Source of the DNA: Acholoe squamosa
Lineage: Eukaryota; Annelida; Polychaeta; Phyllodocida; Polynoidae
Assembly (NCBI GenBank): GCA_949317995.1
Contig: OX439040.1
Span: forward strand, 75,799,972-75,863,971
Length of the DNA stretch: 64,000 nucleotides
Direction of reading: 5' to 3'
Shown here: one piece after another, positions 13,161 through 25,700 of the stretch
How the letters are laid out: every line of letters starts with the position of its first letter
How positions within the stretch are numbered: the first letter of the stretch is position 1
Notes under the pieces: model-generated
Seen by the model: only the letters and a program-made list of their open reading frames with translations
Databases searched by the model: none
What the model was told of the DNA's origin: nothing
Program-made: the position numbers and the translations under genes

Positions 13161-15104
13161 GTTTATATCAATATCTTCATGTTCATATACATCTCTACTC
13201 TTTCTGCTCTTTCCATCTGCATTTCTGCTCTTTCTGCTCTTTCTCCATATAGCATCCTGGTTTTGGCTATCCCTCTGCTCTAGTTCTGTTCGCTGCTTCC
13301 CTTTCAAAGTTATGTGCACTCTTTCTTATGCCTTCCGTCCCATCCATTTCTGCTATACCTTTTAAGTATGACATTCTGAACTTAATCGTCCATAGAGACC
13401 TCTGAACCTTTCTATGGAGTTCCTTTTCCATTGTTATAATGAACCTGATTGATACTGTCCATATCCATGCTTGCTACTATAGTAGGCCATTATGATATTT
13501 CTATACATCCTGTACGCCCACGCTGATCCCATTGCCCCTCATACATTGTGTAATCTGGTTTCCACATGTACTGACCACTACAGGACCCAACTTATCGGAG
13601 ACGGGGACCAAAAACGTTGGGAACTGAATAAATCTTCAGACCCATGGTGTCCTTCTCAGCACAGCCCAGCACCACGTAGTACATCACTACAGGGTTACGA
13701 GGGGAGTAGGAGGTTGGCAGTCCGAGTGTATGAATTGAGTTTTGGTTATTTGGCGAATGGATTTGTATTCATGAGACAGCTACTTGAATGGATCTGAATA
13801 GGACAGGAACATGCAAAATCAATAACAGAAAAAATTGTTGCTGACACACACGCTTGAACATGATTGTCATTGTACTCCATGCTGGGACTGTCACAATTGG
13901 TGTGTGCAGAGGTCAATTACTTTTGCCCATCCAGTTGTGGGTTTGTGATGTGAATGGAGTCTGAAAGTTTTCTGTAGAGATGGTAGTGACAAAAATAGGG
14001 ATGTCACAATTGGACTGATATCCCATATGCTTTATCAGCACTACAGTACTCATGAGTCAGTCTGTACTGGTACAATTTTAAAAAGGAGAGGTTCTTCATA
14101 TCGGACAGTGACCATCATGAATAACAGATTTTAATGTTGGGTCACAAAATATGACATGTGGATGCAGCCACTGAATATGCATATTTATATACAAAATATG
14201 CTTGAGTAAGAGCTTCATCAAGCAACATCACACACACCATTTCCTTGTGGATGACTGACCATTTGACTGGAAGAAGCAGATCTAGGGTTTTAAAAAATAT
14301 AGTAGCCAGCCTCAAAGGAGGGGTTTACCCTCTTGAAGTACCTGGGTCAGGGTAGACTTGAACATAGGCGCAGAAGGAGGGTTTCCCCTTCTTGTTTCCA
14401 GAGTTTTTGCATATATATTATATGTATTTGCTTTTGAAGGGCTACTTGTTAATCACTCTTTTACCTCACCAACGCTACACATATTGATTGACAAACTATT
14501 CAGAAAAATCAAGACATCTAATAACATCAATTGATACAAACACTGCAAAACACTTGGCAAACTGGATCATTCACTATTGTCGTCCACTAATAATCATAGA
14601 ATATTTTTATGTCCTTTTGAATCTGATAAAATCTCTAAAAATAAAAGCAAACAGGAGGTCAATAGTCCTACTTATCGTCTTGAATCTGGGTGCTCCCGCT
14701 ATTAGCTTTGTGTGTGTCGGAGTTCAGTATTAGCGGAAAGCAGTGTGGTGATACATGATATAGGGGGCCCTGTCCTTGTCACACCACATACACCTGTTTG
14801 CTTCCATCAGGATCCCACAGTGAGTTTTTTTTTATTATCATCGGTCTACCCTGCACATAAGGCACACCTTGCATATATGGTGTAATTTGAGGTAATCCTA
14901 TAGGGTGCACTTGGGCCTTAATTTGGACCAGCTAAAGTGCTGCTTCCACTGCCGTTAGTCAGGTGAATTTTTGCTAATCCAAGTGATTTTTTTTTATATA
15001 CTTTTGCAATATTATAAATCGTTAGAATAGCAAAAAATTCACCCGAACGACAGCAGTAACAAATGCTTATGCACTAGTTCCCTTGTTCTTCTTGCTTCTA
15101 GGAT

Positions 15105-15190
15105 TGCACTACAATAATGGTGGTTCCCTGTTCAGTTCTACAATGATGCTTGGTAGATTCAACAGTTATTTATTAATATGTAAAACGACA
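15105..15190. mobile_element. MITE family 1, terminal fragment
   Basis: Matches the GGTGGTTCCCTGTTCAGTT to GGTAGATTCAACAGTTATT end of the family; the rest is missing. It lies inside the inverted-duplication arm D2. Confidence 0.55.
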
Positions 15191-15411
15191 AAAAACATGC
15201 AGAATAATACGTAAAAGGTTAGCACAGATTGTCAGGTAACCCTCATGGACCTTTGGTCATTGGGTGGTTAGCAGTCAGTGCTTAGACCTAGTGCCTAGTA
15301 CCTAGTGCCTAGTACCGATACGTCATTCTGCCTGCTGACTGCACTACACTGTGTGGAATAGACACTCCACCATCACACTCTCACCAAAATATGAACTAGG
15401 GCCTACTGCTT

Positions 15412-15933
15412 CCCACTGGGCACATCAACATTGATTCAGCGTTGAAACAAAGTTTGCAATGTTTGCATATCAACGGTTGATATAGGGTTGAAATATAGTT
15501 GAATTTGAAAGTTAACACAACATGATCAAAATCAACTGTGATTCAACATCTAACCATCAGCGCTGATTCAACGTTTGTATTTATATGTTGATTCAATGTT
15601 GACACAACATTGACACAACATTGATATGATGTTGAAACAATGTTGATATTTGTTCGGTCATTCTTTGTTGACATGTCAATGTTGAATCAACATTGAATCA
15701 ACATTGAAATCAATATTGTTGATTCAACATTGACAGATCAATGTTGAGTCAACATTGAATTGAGAACAATATTTCAACATTGATATGTCAACTGTTGATT
15801 GGATGTTGAAATGGTGTTGGTTGACAATATTGAAATAGAATCATTGAAAAAGTGTTGAAGACAGGTTGATCAACATCATCAACACAATATCAGCGGGTTG
15901 TCAACGTTGATGCAACGTTCTGTGCCCACTGGG
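15412..15933. mobile_element. CCCASTGGGCACA element, copy 1
   Basis: Begins CCCACTGGGCACA and ends TGTGCCCACTGGG, so the 13-bp inverted termini differ at one base. TT is duplicated at each side (15410-15411 and 15934-15935). The interior is built from repeated GTTGAATCAACATTGA-like palindromic units. The empty site at about 5366-5380 in arm D1 shows exactly what was inserted. It has no coding capacity. Confidence 0.9.
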
Positions 15934-16099
15934 TTACAGGGATTAGGTAAGGCGCCAAGAGAGATGAGATGGAAGGGGGCAGGGAGAATTGGATTGGAGA
16001 GGGAGACAGAGACAGACAGACAGACAGAGACAGACAGAAACAGAGCCAAAACTGAAGCAAACAAGAAGACAGAGAGAGAGAGAGCTGAGACCCCAAGAG

Positions 16100-16950
16100 T
16101 CAAGGACCTAAAAGCCTGGATGACAAATATCCATTCCCATAAGGTATGAGTGAAGGGGCATAATACTGTTTTCTTTCTGTCTAACTCACCATTTGCTCTG
16201 CCAGAAAAGTCAGAGAATGATAGGGTAGCCTAGGGATATTTTAGGCTAGTAGAGGCCATCTCACTGATGCTGGCTGCGCCAAAGACGACATGATTTCTCA
16301 CCCAAGTCTGCCAATACTAACTCTATGCAACCCTCTGCCGATCATATGCTACCTTCATTGAGATTGAACCAAGCAGAGCCAAGTCAAAAATTAGCCTCTG
16401 GATTCTACCAGCAATTGCTTAATTCTACTCACCCAGTCAATATGAAAACTCACAGGTTACCAGGTTTTGCTGGCAAAATCGCTGCCATGCTCAAGGAGTT
16501 TACCAGTCTGCAGGACCAAAGGCCTGACTCAGTGGCGGATCCAGGATTTGGAAAAGGAGGGGGCGCGGCCCAAAAGGAGGGGGCACACCCCTTATTTTTG
16601 GACAAATGTTGGGGTCCAAAATGTGTAGTTAAACTCTTAAATACTGGGAACAGTGGGGAGTGCAGATCAATTGGTATGCTGCATTAGTGGCCCTTAAAGG
16701 CTAAAGGTTTCACTGGTGTCATTTAATCAATGCCCCCACCTGCTGGTCCAGACTGGGAGGTGTCAGCAGATTCTTAACCTCCACTTGTGGCCCCTTTCAC
16801 TAAGCATTTCACAGCCGTTAATGCGGCCACTTATGCATCATGCCTAATGATCGGCATGATGCACTAATGAAGTGCTGATGAGTCTTCTCACAAGCCCGGC
16901 ATTGGAGAACCATGCCGACCCTCCGGGAGTATATATACTAGCCCCATGGC
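16100..16950. other. Mixed repeat debris
   Basis: Holds a 120-codon frame (16325-16687) that runs into the G-rich hAT-like fragment and is therefore suspect, plus degenerate CATGATGCA-family pieces near 16675 and 16800-16930. Confidence 0.5.
16530..16640. mobile_element. Possible hAT-type MITE end, truncated
   Basis: Starts CAGTGGCGGATCCAGGATTT and runs into G-rich blocks, a terminal pattern common in animal hAT MITEs. I found no opposite terminus, so only one end is present. Confidence 0.4.
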
Positions 16951-17545
16951 ATAGTATATTATGGAGCCTTCATGTGGAATACTTTACCTACTGAAAGGAG
17001 ACTTGCTATTAACCTGAATCAATTCAAAAATGAATCCAAAAAATCATCAAAGTCTCTCATTCCGTATGTAAATGTATAAATACATTTTAAAATTTATTAC
17101 AATAATATTAATCTTGCTGTTAATCTCTCTTGTGTTTTTCTTCTTAATGAAGCTCTCAAAGTGTGACAAGGATTGCTGAATTATCTCTTTAACTCCCGAT
17201 ATGCATATGTATATGTATGTATGTATATTTCATTATTACATTATAAATTTTCTTTGTGCCAAAGTTTTCGTACTTCTTTTGGGGAGTTAGGTAGGACCAG
17301 AATTATCAACCCAACACTGCTAAGTGGGGATGAGGTCCTCTACCTTCTATTTGACTTATGCTATCGTTCGTAATACATGGAAATTATGTACATTTCTTCA
17401 AGTAAACATTGTATTTTCTTTATGTTAACCTATGATGTTACAAACACATTAGAGATGTCGCTTTGTAAAACTTGATTTCTGTACTGCTATAAAACTATGA
17501 TCGATATATTTTCAGTCAATAAAGTAAATTCAAACCAAAAAAAAA
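16951..17545 (+). mobile_element. 5'-truncated non-LTR retrotransposon (LINE) 3' end
   Basis: A short frame ending at TAA 17077-17079 reads GAFMWNTLPTERR, then NLNQFKN. This is the usual C-terminal ending of LINE reverse transcriptases (a WN-LP motif followed by an FK-rich helix). About 440 bp of 3' UTR follow, with AATAAA at 17518-17523 and a 9-base poly(A) at 17537-17545. It is truncated to the last ~40 codons, as typical dead-on-arrival copies are. I found no clear target duplication. Confidence 0.75.
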
Positions 17546-18499
17546 TGGGTATTCATGATGTGTAAAAGTAGCCCCCCGGTAAGTTACTCACCAGGGCTGC
17601 ATTTATACATCATTACAAACATGATACAATAACCCAGTATCAACCTTAAGCCTGAAACCAGACCTGCTTCAGCAAAGACTCTGGGTCCTCCTCATGTGCA
17701 GCCATCTTGCCATTCATCCTGCGAGAATTGTACAAGTACCATGTAGGCTATGTTTTTTTTGTTAACCTCGGCCTACATGTAAGTTTTAAAGCTTGAAGAT
17801 TTTGCTCGTATTAAGGATTAGAGCATAGAGATACATTTTGTAAAATTTCCCCAAAGCGTCTCTCTAGCCTGTGTAGCTGGTATAATAGTATATGTAGGTG
17901 GAGGGAGGTGTTGGAGGGGGATGTGTGAAGGTGAGACTAATGACTCCACCCGCTGTAAGTCAGTATAAAGCTCCCGCACCATTTGCATACTAGACATTTA
18001 TGTGTCCATAAATTAGGGGATATTCTGGCAGGCAGGGGCTCGGAGGCGATGATGGACGCAGGGCGGCAGGAAATTACAATGAATCTATTACAGACACTAA
18101 TGCTGCAGTGTAATGCAGGACCTGCCACATCCCCTATTATCACCCACTCATTTCTTGCACCTAATATCGCCCACCATCTCCCTGATTTCCTCTATTATCG
18201 CCCATGTCCATATACCAAGCCTAAGCCTGTGCTTACTCTTAATCCTTACCACCCTTGGTTTTACTTGATTCTTTTCCTAAGACTACCCCTACTTTCTCCA
18301 AGACAGTTTATATTCTCAGGTAGAGATTTGTCAAGGTGGAGGTGAAAAAATATGTCCTCCCCACCAAGTAATTGCAGACTACTGATTTGATATCCAAGAC
18401 CTATTTGGTAAAAGGGTCAAAGTGCTGCATTATTCTCAGCTCACATCTGGTCAAATATCACTAAATTTGTGTGTCAATAGATATATGGTAATTGGAAGT
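17546..18499. other. No gene seen
   Basis: Contains one degenerate CATGATGCA-family fragment (about 17575-17640). A 120-codon frame at 17983-18345 has no recognisable features. Confidence 0.5.
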
Positions 18500-19930
18500 T
18501 GTAGAGTTTCTTCTTTTTCATTTATTTCAATATATATTTTCAGTAAAATGGTTCATTATTCTACAGGAAATAATTTTATTGTGATCTCACAGAAATGATG
18601 AGCTTCGTCATTGTGATTGATGCTTTGCATTAATCAGCAAAATATGTGCGTGAAAATTTGTACTTTCACATGTATACATTATGAGATTCAAAGTAATGAT
18701 GTCGATCCAGCACCACAAGTTACCATTTATCAAGGAGCTACGATCACTGCTGAGGAACTAGATTACTATTTTGTCTCGCATTAAATTATCTGAAGAATGG
18801 TGCGTTGATGAAATATGACCCCTGGTCTTCAAATCAGTGGAATTAAGCAATTTTAAGGAATATACATGTCTCTCACTCAGTCTCCTGTGCACCTATTGTT
18901 TTCTATTCCCCCTTACCCCCCTGCCTCCCTGACTACGTTCCCAGTACCATATTCCACCAAACCCCCTACCCAAGGTCACTTGGTTCCCTTAATTAACCCT
19001 AATACTCGAGTCAGTCACAGAAGTCCAGTCACAAATTGGCTTGGTTATTGTTAACCCTGAGCTTCCCACCTTCCTGCATGGGTTAACCCTGCATGTGCTG
19101 AATAGGCCTGATATGCACTATTCTACTTTGTCCTGATGATGCATGAATGCATCCTTGGTGATTTACTGTCCACTACTAGTAGTGTCAGTGCATCATACTG
19201 GCGCTACAGAGTTAATAGACCCACATGCCAAGAGTCAGCATGAGGTATCAAGTTTGTGTTAGCAAGTTATTCACAATCGCTGCACCAGTGCACTATGAGT
19301 GTAAATTGCAATCGATGGTGGATCTAGAAAAACAGCGTTAACGTGCATGCCACCTCCTTCTCCATGTCTGTACTTGTCTCTTTAACTTTTCTCTTTTAGG
19401 CTCCATATTTAGCCAATATTAAGGATACTGCCCTGATCCCACCAATTACCCAAAGGGTGCTATCCCCCTTCATTTTCCAAACCCTAAATCTGCCACAGGG
19501 CATAATGCCTTTATGCACTATCAGCCCCAAAAAGGGCTCAAAGGGTTAATACAAGGCCCATCTGAGCTCCATCCAGTACCGTAAAACCCTGGTCATAAGC
19601 CGGATTTTTTCCCCTATTTTGGGCAAAAACCGGCTTCTAAATTTCCCCCCAACTCTACATCCGGCTTATGACCGGGGTTTTAATACAATAGATTAAAGAG
19701 AAAATAGGGAAAATTTGGCCCTAAAATCGACTTATAGGATTTCCCTGAACTCACCCCGGTGCTTATGACTGGGGCCGGCTTATGACCGGGGTTTTACGGT
19801 ACTAGCTCCTCTCACCTCACTCAGTACCTCTCAGAGCTGCTCGCAAACCAGGGCGAGGCCAATTCATTCTGGACCCCCAGCTGCTTTTCTATGACCTCCT
19901 CCAGACCATGAGCTGGCAACAGTCACCATG
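18500..19930 (-). repeat. Inverted duplication arm D4
   Basis: Reverse-complement partner of 12010-13160. It carries the TA-flanked MITE at 19579-19799 as an arm-specific insertion. Frames inside it are short, and I see no gene. Confidence 0.7.
19579..19799. mobile_element. Mariner-like MITE (GTAAAACC ends), copy 1
   Basis: A 221-bp element with inverted termini of about 25 bp and one mismatch (CCGTAAAACCCTGGTCATAA at the left). TA lies at both sides (19577-19578 and 19800-19801). The TA duplication suggests Tc1/mariner-type mobilisation. Confidence 0.9.
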
Positions 19931-21149
19931 ATGTGGCTTCATTCATTCTTGACTCTTATGTCGATTGTGGGTGGGTGGGTTAGGCTCGCTTAGCTTTGTA
20001 AGTATTATTGCTGTCTTTCTGTATGCCCCTGCCTCTGTCAGCCTATCTCCCACTGTGTATCTGCCTCTGTCTGTCACTCACTTATTCTTTGTTTTATTCT
20101 TGGTTTTATACGTTTTCTTTGCTAAAAATTCACCTGGGCAACCGGCCTTAGTTACTTGATTTCATCACATACATTTTGGTAAGGGGTGAAATTCATACCA
20201 AGCATAAGTAGTTGAACAGTGGTTTTCCCCAAAGGATTTACAGGGTGGTCACCCTCTCTCTCTATCTCTGTCTGTTTGTCTGTCTCTATCCCTTGGTCTC
20301 TCTCTGTCTCTCTCTTGCTCAATTGATTGTTTCCTCTTGCTTTGGGTCCTTCTCTCCCATTCACTATTAACTTTCTCTTTTAAATACATTATTATATCCA
20401 CAATCTTTTTTCCCCCAACCTTCCCATTTCAACCAATGTCTGTGTGTTTCCCAGTCCTATCCATTACTATGCCAGGTTTTTAACCATTATAAAGACACTT
20501 TAAAGAGCCTTACTTTTACCCTGCTATGAGAGCCCATCATCAGCTACCTATAGCAACAGCTTACAGCTGTGTCTCTACTTAATGATTACCAGGCGGGTGG
20601 GGGACGTTCTACTCTGGAAATAAAAGTGTGCAAATAGGCCCAAGAACATATGGCTCCAAGAATATAAGGCAAAGTACAGGGTATTATTTCATCTATCGGG
20701 AAATGATCTCATTACCCGTTACACAAAGAACAAGTAGTAGAGGGATCTGTAGAGCCCACTGATACATGTACTATAGGAAAGAAAGAAATGCACAGAAAAA
20801 AGAAGACTGATCGCTTTGACGCCTACTGCACAGGTCATGATTGTCTCCCACATGACATGCATCAAAGGCATATTAAATGAGGTTGACACTCTCACATTTG
20901 AGATAATCAACTCCACTTGACATGTGTAATGAAGACAGTTGTCATGGTGACATATGTGCCATGCCCCAATGACATGTGCTCTCTGTGTCAAATCAAGTTG
21001 ACATCGATATACATGTCATTTTGTCAGGAAGACTTTTTTCAGTGCATGGATATAGTGATGGGTTATTCACCCTTAATCACATTCATACATCATGGCATCA
21101 TGGGATCTTCGAGGGATCCATGGTAACCGTATAGCAGTGAACCCGTGTA
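19931..21149. other. No gene seen
   Basis: AT-rich sequence with short CT/TCTG-rich stretches near 20250-20320. There is no supported frame. Confidence 0.55.
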
Positions 21150-21276
21150 TTTTTCATAACAAGCCCAAGGTGGCAATATGGTCTTACAAGGAATCTCAGT
21201 GAAAATAACGACAGATCTCTGACAACGTTTGGATGAGGATTCCATCATTATTTCAACAACATTTTCTTTTATAGTG
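21150..21276. mobile_element. MITE family 1, truncated copy
   Basis: Retains the AAGCCCAAGGTGGCAATATG block through the CAACAACATTTTCTTTTATA terminus. The other end is lost. It lies about 300 bp from the Gypsy element insertion. Confidence 0.65.
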
Positions 21277-21585
21277 CACTGCTGTCTGTCGAGCCAATTT
21301 TTGCGAATCTGACCAATATTTTCTATTCATTTGCAATATCATAAATAAACGGATTAGCGAAAATTCGCCTGACCACCGCATAATCCATGCCTCATATCTC
21401 ATCTATAATTAGAGTTCAGCTGTTGTACATCAATGTGTTGATTTGCACTGCTTTAATGCCCCTCTATAGGTAGCTTTATATAAATACAAACTAATGCATC
21501 CTTATTTCCCGTATGTAAAAAACACAGACCATGTTTAAACAGTACAGGAGAGGGCTGAAGTTATCTCCTAGTGTAGGATAAGTAG

Positions 21586-21949
21586 TGTAATGGTTCGTAT
21601 TGACTTATATGTTGGGTGGCTCTTTGGCTCGCTTACCACTAGATGTACCAACACAACACGAGTAGTTCGGGTTGGGCAAAGCCCCAGAAACCCCTACCTC
21701 TCGGGTAGGACTTTATTCAATCTCTCTGATGACAAAGTATTAGCGTCTGGACTGGACCATGTCCAGTCCTCTTCTGCCGCTCGTCCGGCTCCTTAGTAGG
21801 AGCTGGACGCGAGGCATGGTGCTGCCCCCTCTTGTACCAACGAGGTATCGCAAAGCGACACCTAGCTAGCATAGAAGGAACAAGCACCACACGAACACGT
21901 CTCTCGGATGAACGGCACTAATATATATACAATGATGCCGGCCCCTACA
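21586..21949 (-). repeat. 3' LTR of the Gypsy element
   Basis: This copy is identical to 34069-34432 except at one base (21786). In this copy the AATAAA hexamer, at 21712-21717, would specify the 3' end of the element's transcript. The TATA-like run is at 21919-21929. A 68-codon plus-strand frame runs through both LTRs, but it has no recognisable content and I do not call it a gene. Confidence 0.95.
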
Positions 21950-21962
21950 CCACCCCCACTAG
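21950..21962 (-). other. Putative polypurine tract beside the 3' LTR
   Basis: Directly before the 3' LTR the minus strand reads CTAGTGGGGGTGG. It is G-rich but broken by T residues, so it is an imperfect polypurine tract. Its position is what a plus-strand primer site requires. Confidence 0.5.
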
Positions 21963-22331
21963 ACTTTACCTAGGGTTGTGTGTAATTAACAAGTAACTAT
22001 TGTTGACTTTATACAGTGGTGTTATAAATAAATAGGTAAGTCTATATATACACAGTTCGTATTAAATATAGAACATTTAAGGGGCATTATAAGTTATATG
22101 TACATAATAAGGCATCATCGTATATAACCCGAAGTGTTTATAAATAATAACAAAAATAGGAAGTGGCCCCTTATGGACCATCGACCTATGGTGATACTGT
22201 TACACGTGTGTTATTATTAAACATGAGACGCGACGAAGAATATTTGATGTGTAGTAAGGTGACATTGAAAAATTTTTACAATGTTTTTACCGACCCGAGG
22301 TGGGGTAAATAACCCGAAAAAATTTTGACTT
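21963..22331 (-). other. AT-rich 3' untranslated region of the Gypsy element
   Basis: This is about 370 bp of AT-rich DNA between the last possible frame and the G-rich tract at the 3' LTR. It has no long frame on either strand. Its composition contrasts sharply with the GC-rich ORF3 next to it. Confidence 0.5.
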
Positions 22332-22592
22332 TTACTTACAAGAATATATTATAAGATATAAAAATAGATTTATACAAAATATGAAATATAGGTGTCCTAC
22401 CAGGGTAGCAGGATCACCCTTACAATATACCGGACTTCCGGCGAACCTGGAACGACTGGTTTCTGCAGCTCCATCCGGCGACATATGTGTGGTGGCAAAC
22501 CACGTTGCTGTTATGATGTGCCCTGATGAAGATGGGAAGATGGAGACCCGGTTAGATGTTGTAGTCCATTGGGTGTTCGGGTTAGCGTCCAT
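22332..22592 (-). CDS. Possible small ORF4 with a C-terminal hydrophobic segment
   Basis: An 86-codon frame starts at a true ATG (22592) between the end of ORF3 and the 3' LTR, on the element's coding strand. Its first 60 residues are polar. The last 20 (around LYFIFCINLFLYLIIY) are strongly hydrophobic and could span a membrane. I recognise no family. The hydrophobic end lies where the DNA turns AT-rich, which by itself favours such residues, so it may be a chance frame in the 3' untranslated region. Confidence 0.2.
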   Translation of the reverse strand: MDANPNTQWTTTSNRVSIFPSSSGHIITATWFATTHMSPDGAAETSRSRFAGSPVYCKGDPATLVGHLYFIFCINLFLYLIIYSCK

Positions 22593-22703
22593 CCTCGCTG
22601 CAGGTTGCGATCCAGGTATCAGGAGTCCAGCGTAAGGAACAGTGCCTCTGGCATATTAAATGCATTTACCCTCGGGTACCAGGAGACACCAACAGATGGA
22701 CAC

Positions 22704-25700
22704 TCAAAGATCTTCAGGATCTGTGTCCATCTTCTCAGCCGGCTCCACTGAGGCAGATGGAGCCGAGCTGCTACAGCTGCTCGTAGAGAGCGCCGCTGAA
22801 GCCTCGCTGGGAGTCTCGCTCCCCAAGCTCAAGGCCCTCATCACTGCGGACGGACTGTCCATTGCCTCGGATGCTGGTGCAGCAACCGTGGCAGTTGGGA
22901 CAGCCCGGTTCCAAGTGGGGGGCGGGAGCAAGAGAGCTGCCGGAATCGGCGGAGCAGCCGGGACCGGTGGAGTGGCCAGGACCGGTGGAGTAGCCGGGGC
23001 TGGCGGGGCATCCGGGGGTATCTCTGGAACGAAGATGAGAGACGACGGTAAGCCGTCCCACTCCTCCAGATGTTTCCCGAATGCCAGGAAAAACTTGAGG
23101 TCAGCCTCCTTAAATCGATGGATATATCTGGAGTTTTCAGCTTCGTGAAACTCTTTAAGCTTTTCGGCTTCCTTCTGTTTTCGCCGGCAGGACTCGAGGG
23201 CCTCCTCGACCTTCTTCCTTTCCAGCTCCCTGATTTTATCTTCCTCCCGTCTCTGGATCTCGTAGACCAGATTGACGGTGGCTTCAGTCATCACACGCCA
23301 GTAGTCAACAGACTTCTGGCGGTGCAATGCCTGCCATTCTTCCATCAGCTCATTCTGGATCTGAACCGTTCGGACATCGCGGTGGTCGACGAACGTGTTC
23401 GGATCCTGAAGACCTGACAGGGTACCGGAGATTAGTTCCATTAGGGGTACCCGAGGACCCGTTGGTGGAACTATCACTGGTGGTGGCGCTGGGGCCTCCA
23501 CTGAGACAGGCGGGGTGCCTGTTGGAGGAGCAGACGGGCCCTCTACCGTGATGCCTCCTCGGCCTCGGCCACCGCCCGGAGAGCCACGGGTGGACTCCAG
23601 CCCACCGCGGCCCCTACCACAAGCTTTGGCCCGGCCCAAGGGGGTAAGGACCTGCGACTCGGGTCCAGCCGGTCCCATTGAAGGGAACTTCGCCGCGTAC
23701 TCACTGTACGTGGGGCGTTTGCCGGAGGATCCCTCTCCAGCCCACCAAGTAGAATACCCGGATGGGGGAGCGAACAGTTCGCCCCCATCATCCTGGCCGC
23801 CAGAGGCTTCGCCCGGGCGTTGTTCCGCGGGTGCAGGTGTGGAGGTGGCTGGAGTCGCCGATGCGGTCGCCTGGCTACCCGACCTGCGGGCCTGGTTGCC
23901 AGGCATCTCCAGAGCCGAGACCTGTTGTCCCGACTCGCGACGATCAGCTGGGTTTGCTGGTCTGGGCTGGTCCTTGCCACCCGAAGGGCTAACGGACCGG
24001 TCTGCTCGGGTCCTCTTGGAAGCAGTAGTCGTGACTGTGCCTCCGTTTGGACCTTTAGAGCGGGCTTTGGCCTTCTCTCGCTTGTCGTCTCCTCGCCACT
24101 TTTTCACCTTCAGGTGCACCTCGCTGGGCATCCCGAATTTTGTGGACGAGGAGTTCGTCTGGAAGTAAGTCAGCAAGTTGCCGCTCTTCCACGAGCAGAA
24201 TCCGGTCTCGAATGCCTGCTCTTTCACTTCCTTGATGCTCAGCGCGGACCAATTTGCAAGGAGCTCGCTGAAGCACTTGATGGCTCGTTTCCTGGTCTTC
24301 TCCAGGCCGATGCCATGGGCCTTCTGCAAATGCAGAGCCATGTCTCGGCGCCGGTGAGTGCTGAACGAGCCATCACAATGTTTACTCGGGCGGTCCCCGA
24401 GCACACACATCATCACAGGCTTGTGATGCATATGAAATTCGACGATGTGTCGAGCGAAGCGGGGCTTCGTCTCGAACATCTTCTCACCCGTGAGAGACAG
24501 CTGGCAAGACTCAAACGGGCACCTTCGGCGGTTGCCGGTTGGTCCCCATTGGGTCATTGCCCACTGGACTTTCGTCCGGGCCTCATAGCTGTAGATCGAG
24601 CCTAATTTGGACTTGAGCTGGTCAATCCAAATCAGGTAGAACTTGCCTACTGGCGTATCAGAGGGGCCGGACTTCATCCACTCCTCGTCATCGCTGTCAC
24701 CGTCCTTATTGACGGCGCTCGGACACATATAATGGACTGTGTCGTAAGCACAGTCCGCGAAGCAGCGGGGAGTCCGTTCCTTGAACCCCTCGGCTGCATT
24801 CTTCCACATCCACTTCTGATTGTCGTCCTTGGGAACATCCGTGGTCATTTCTTCCCACGTTGTCACGGACTCCAAATCAGATTTGGCAGACTCGGGCAGC
24901 TCTGGATCGCTTTCGCTTTCCTCGCTGTCCGTGTATATGTCAGCTCCCCTACGGCCGGCTCGGCTGGAGGTGGTAGTACCAGTCGGAGCCTTGGTAGGGG
25001 ACTTCGTCTTTGCACCCGACGTGCTGGCTGCAGAAGATGCAGTAACCGAGGTGGCTACCGTGGTGGTTGTAGTGGTGGGAGCGGGCGTCTTCGGTTTGCC
25101 CTTACCCCTCGGCTTGGTGGGGGGCGTGGGCTCTACCGGAGGCGCTTTCGCTCCATTCTTCTTCTTCCGGCGCACAACCTTAGTCGGTTGGGCCGGAACT
25201 TCGGGACTGGAATCCGACTCGCGTCGGCTCCTGTCCCCTGTCCGAGGGCTCCTCCTTCCGCTGACTGGGGAGTCAGAGTCGGAAGAGATCTCTGTTTTTC
25301 GTTGGGCCTGCTGCTTGCGATGGGCCCGGCGAGCTGCGGTGAGCTCCTTCTGCTGCTTGGCAAGCTCGATTCGCTTTGCCTCTACAGCAGCCTGCTGGCG
25401 CGAGATGTCCTCTTCCGAGATCTCGCCAGGTGCCTCTGGGATGTCGGCAGCTGGGTCGGTCTCGGTCGTGGACCTCTCGACGGCGATGCGGACATCTTCA
25501 GCCTCCAGGTCGCTCTCAGTGAGAGGACCCTTGGGTGCAGGTTTACGGGTCAATCGCTTGACCCGGTCGGTTTCCACCGACGACAAGGTTACTGTGGAGT
25601 CTGTATCCATGTCGGATTCGGACTCCCTTAACTCCGTGGCCTTCTGGATGATGCCCGCAGAGATCAAGACGGCTCGAGCTAAATTCTCGTTAGTCGCCAT

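Larger units (their letters stand above)
13450..16090 (-). repeat. Inverted duplication arm D2
   Basis: Reverse-complement partner of 4975-8445. It carries the 523-bp element at 15412-15933, which the other arm lacks. A third, shorter relative of part of this unit lies at about 10980-11310 in direct orientation to D1. Confidence 0.8.

Noticed and set aside
16325-16687. 120-codon plus frame as a host exon
   Set aside because: Its second half runs through a G-rich hAT-like MITE fragment and the first half has no recognisable motif.
21590-21796. 68-codon plus-strand frame in each LTR (also 34076-34279)
   Set aside because: Antisense to the element, crosses the hairpin array and has no known domain. 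Its presence in both LTRs follows from their identity.
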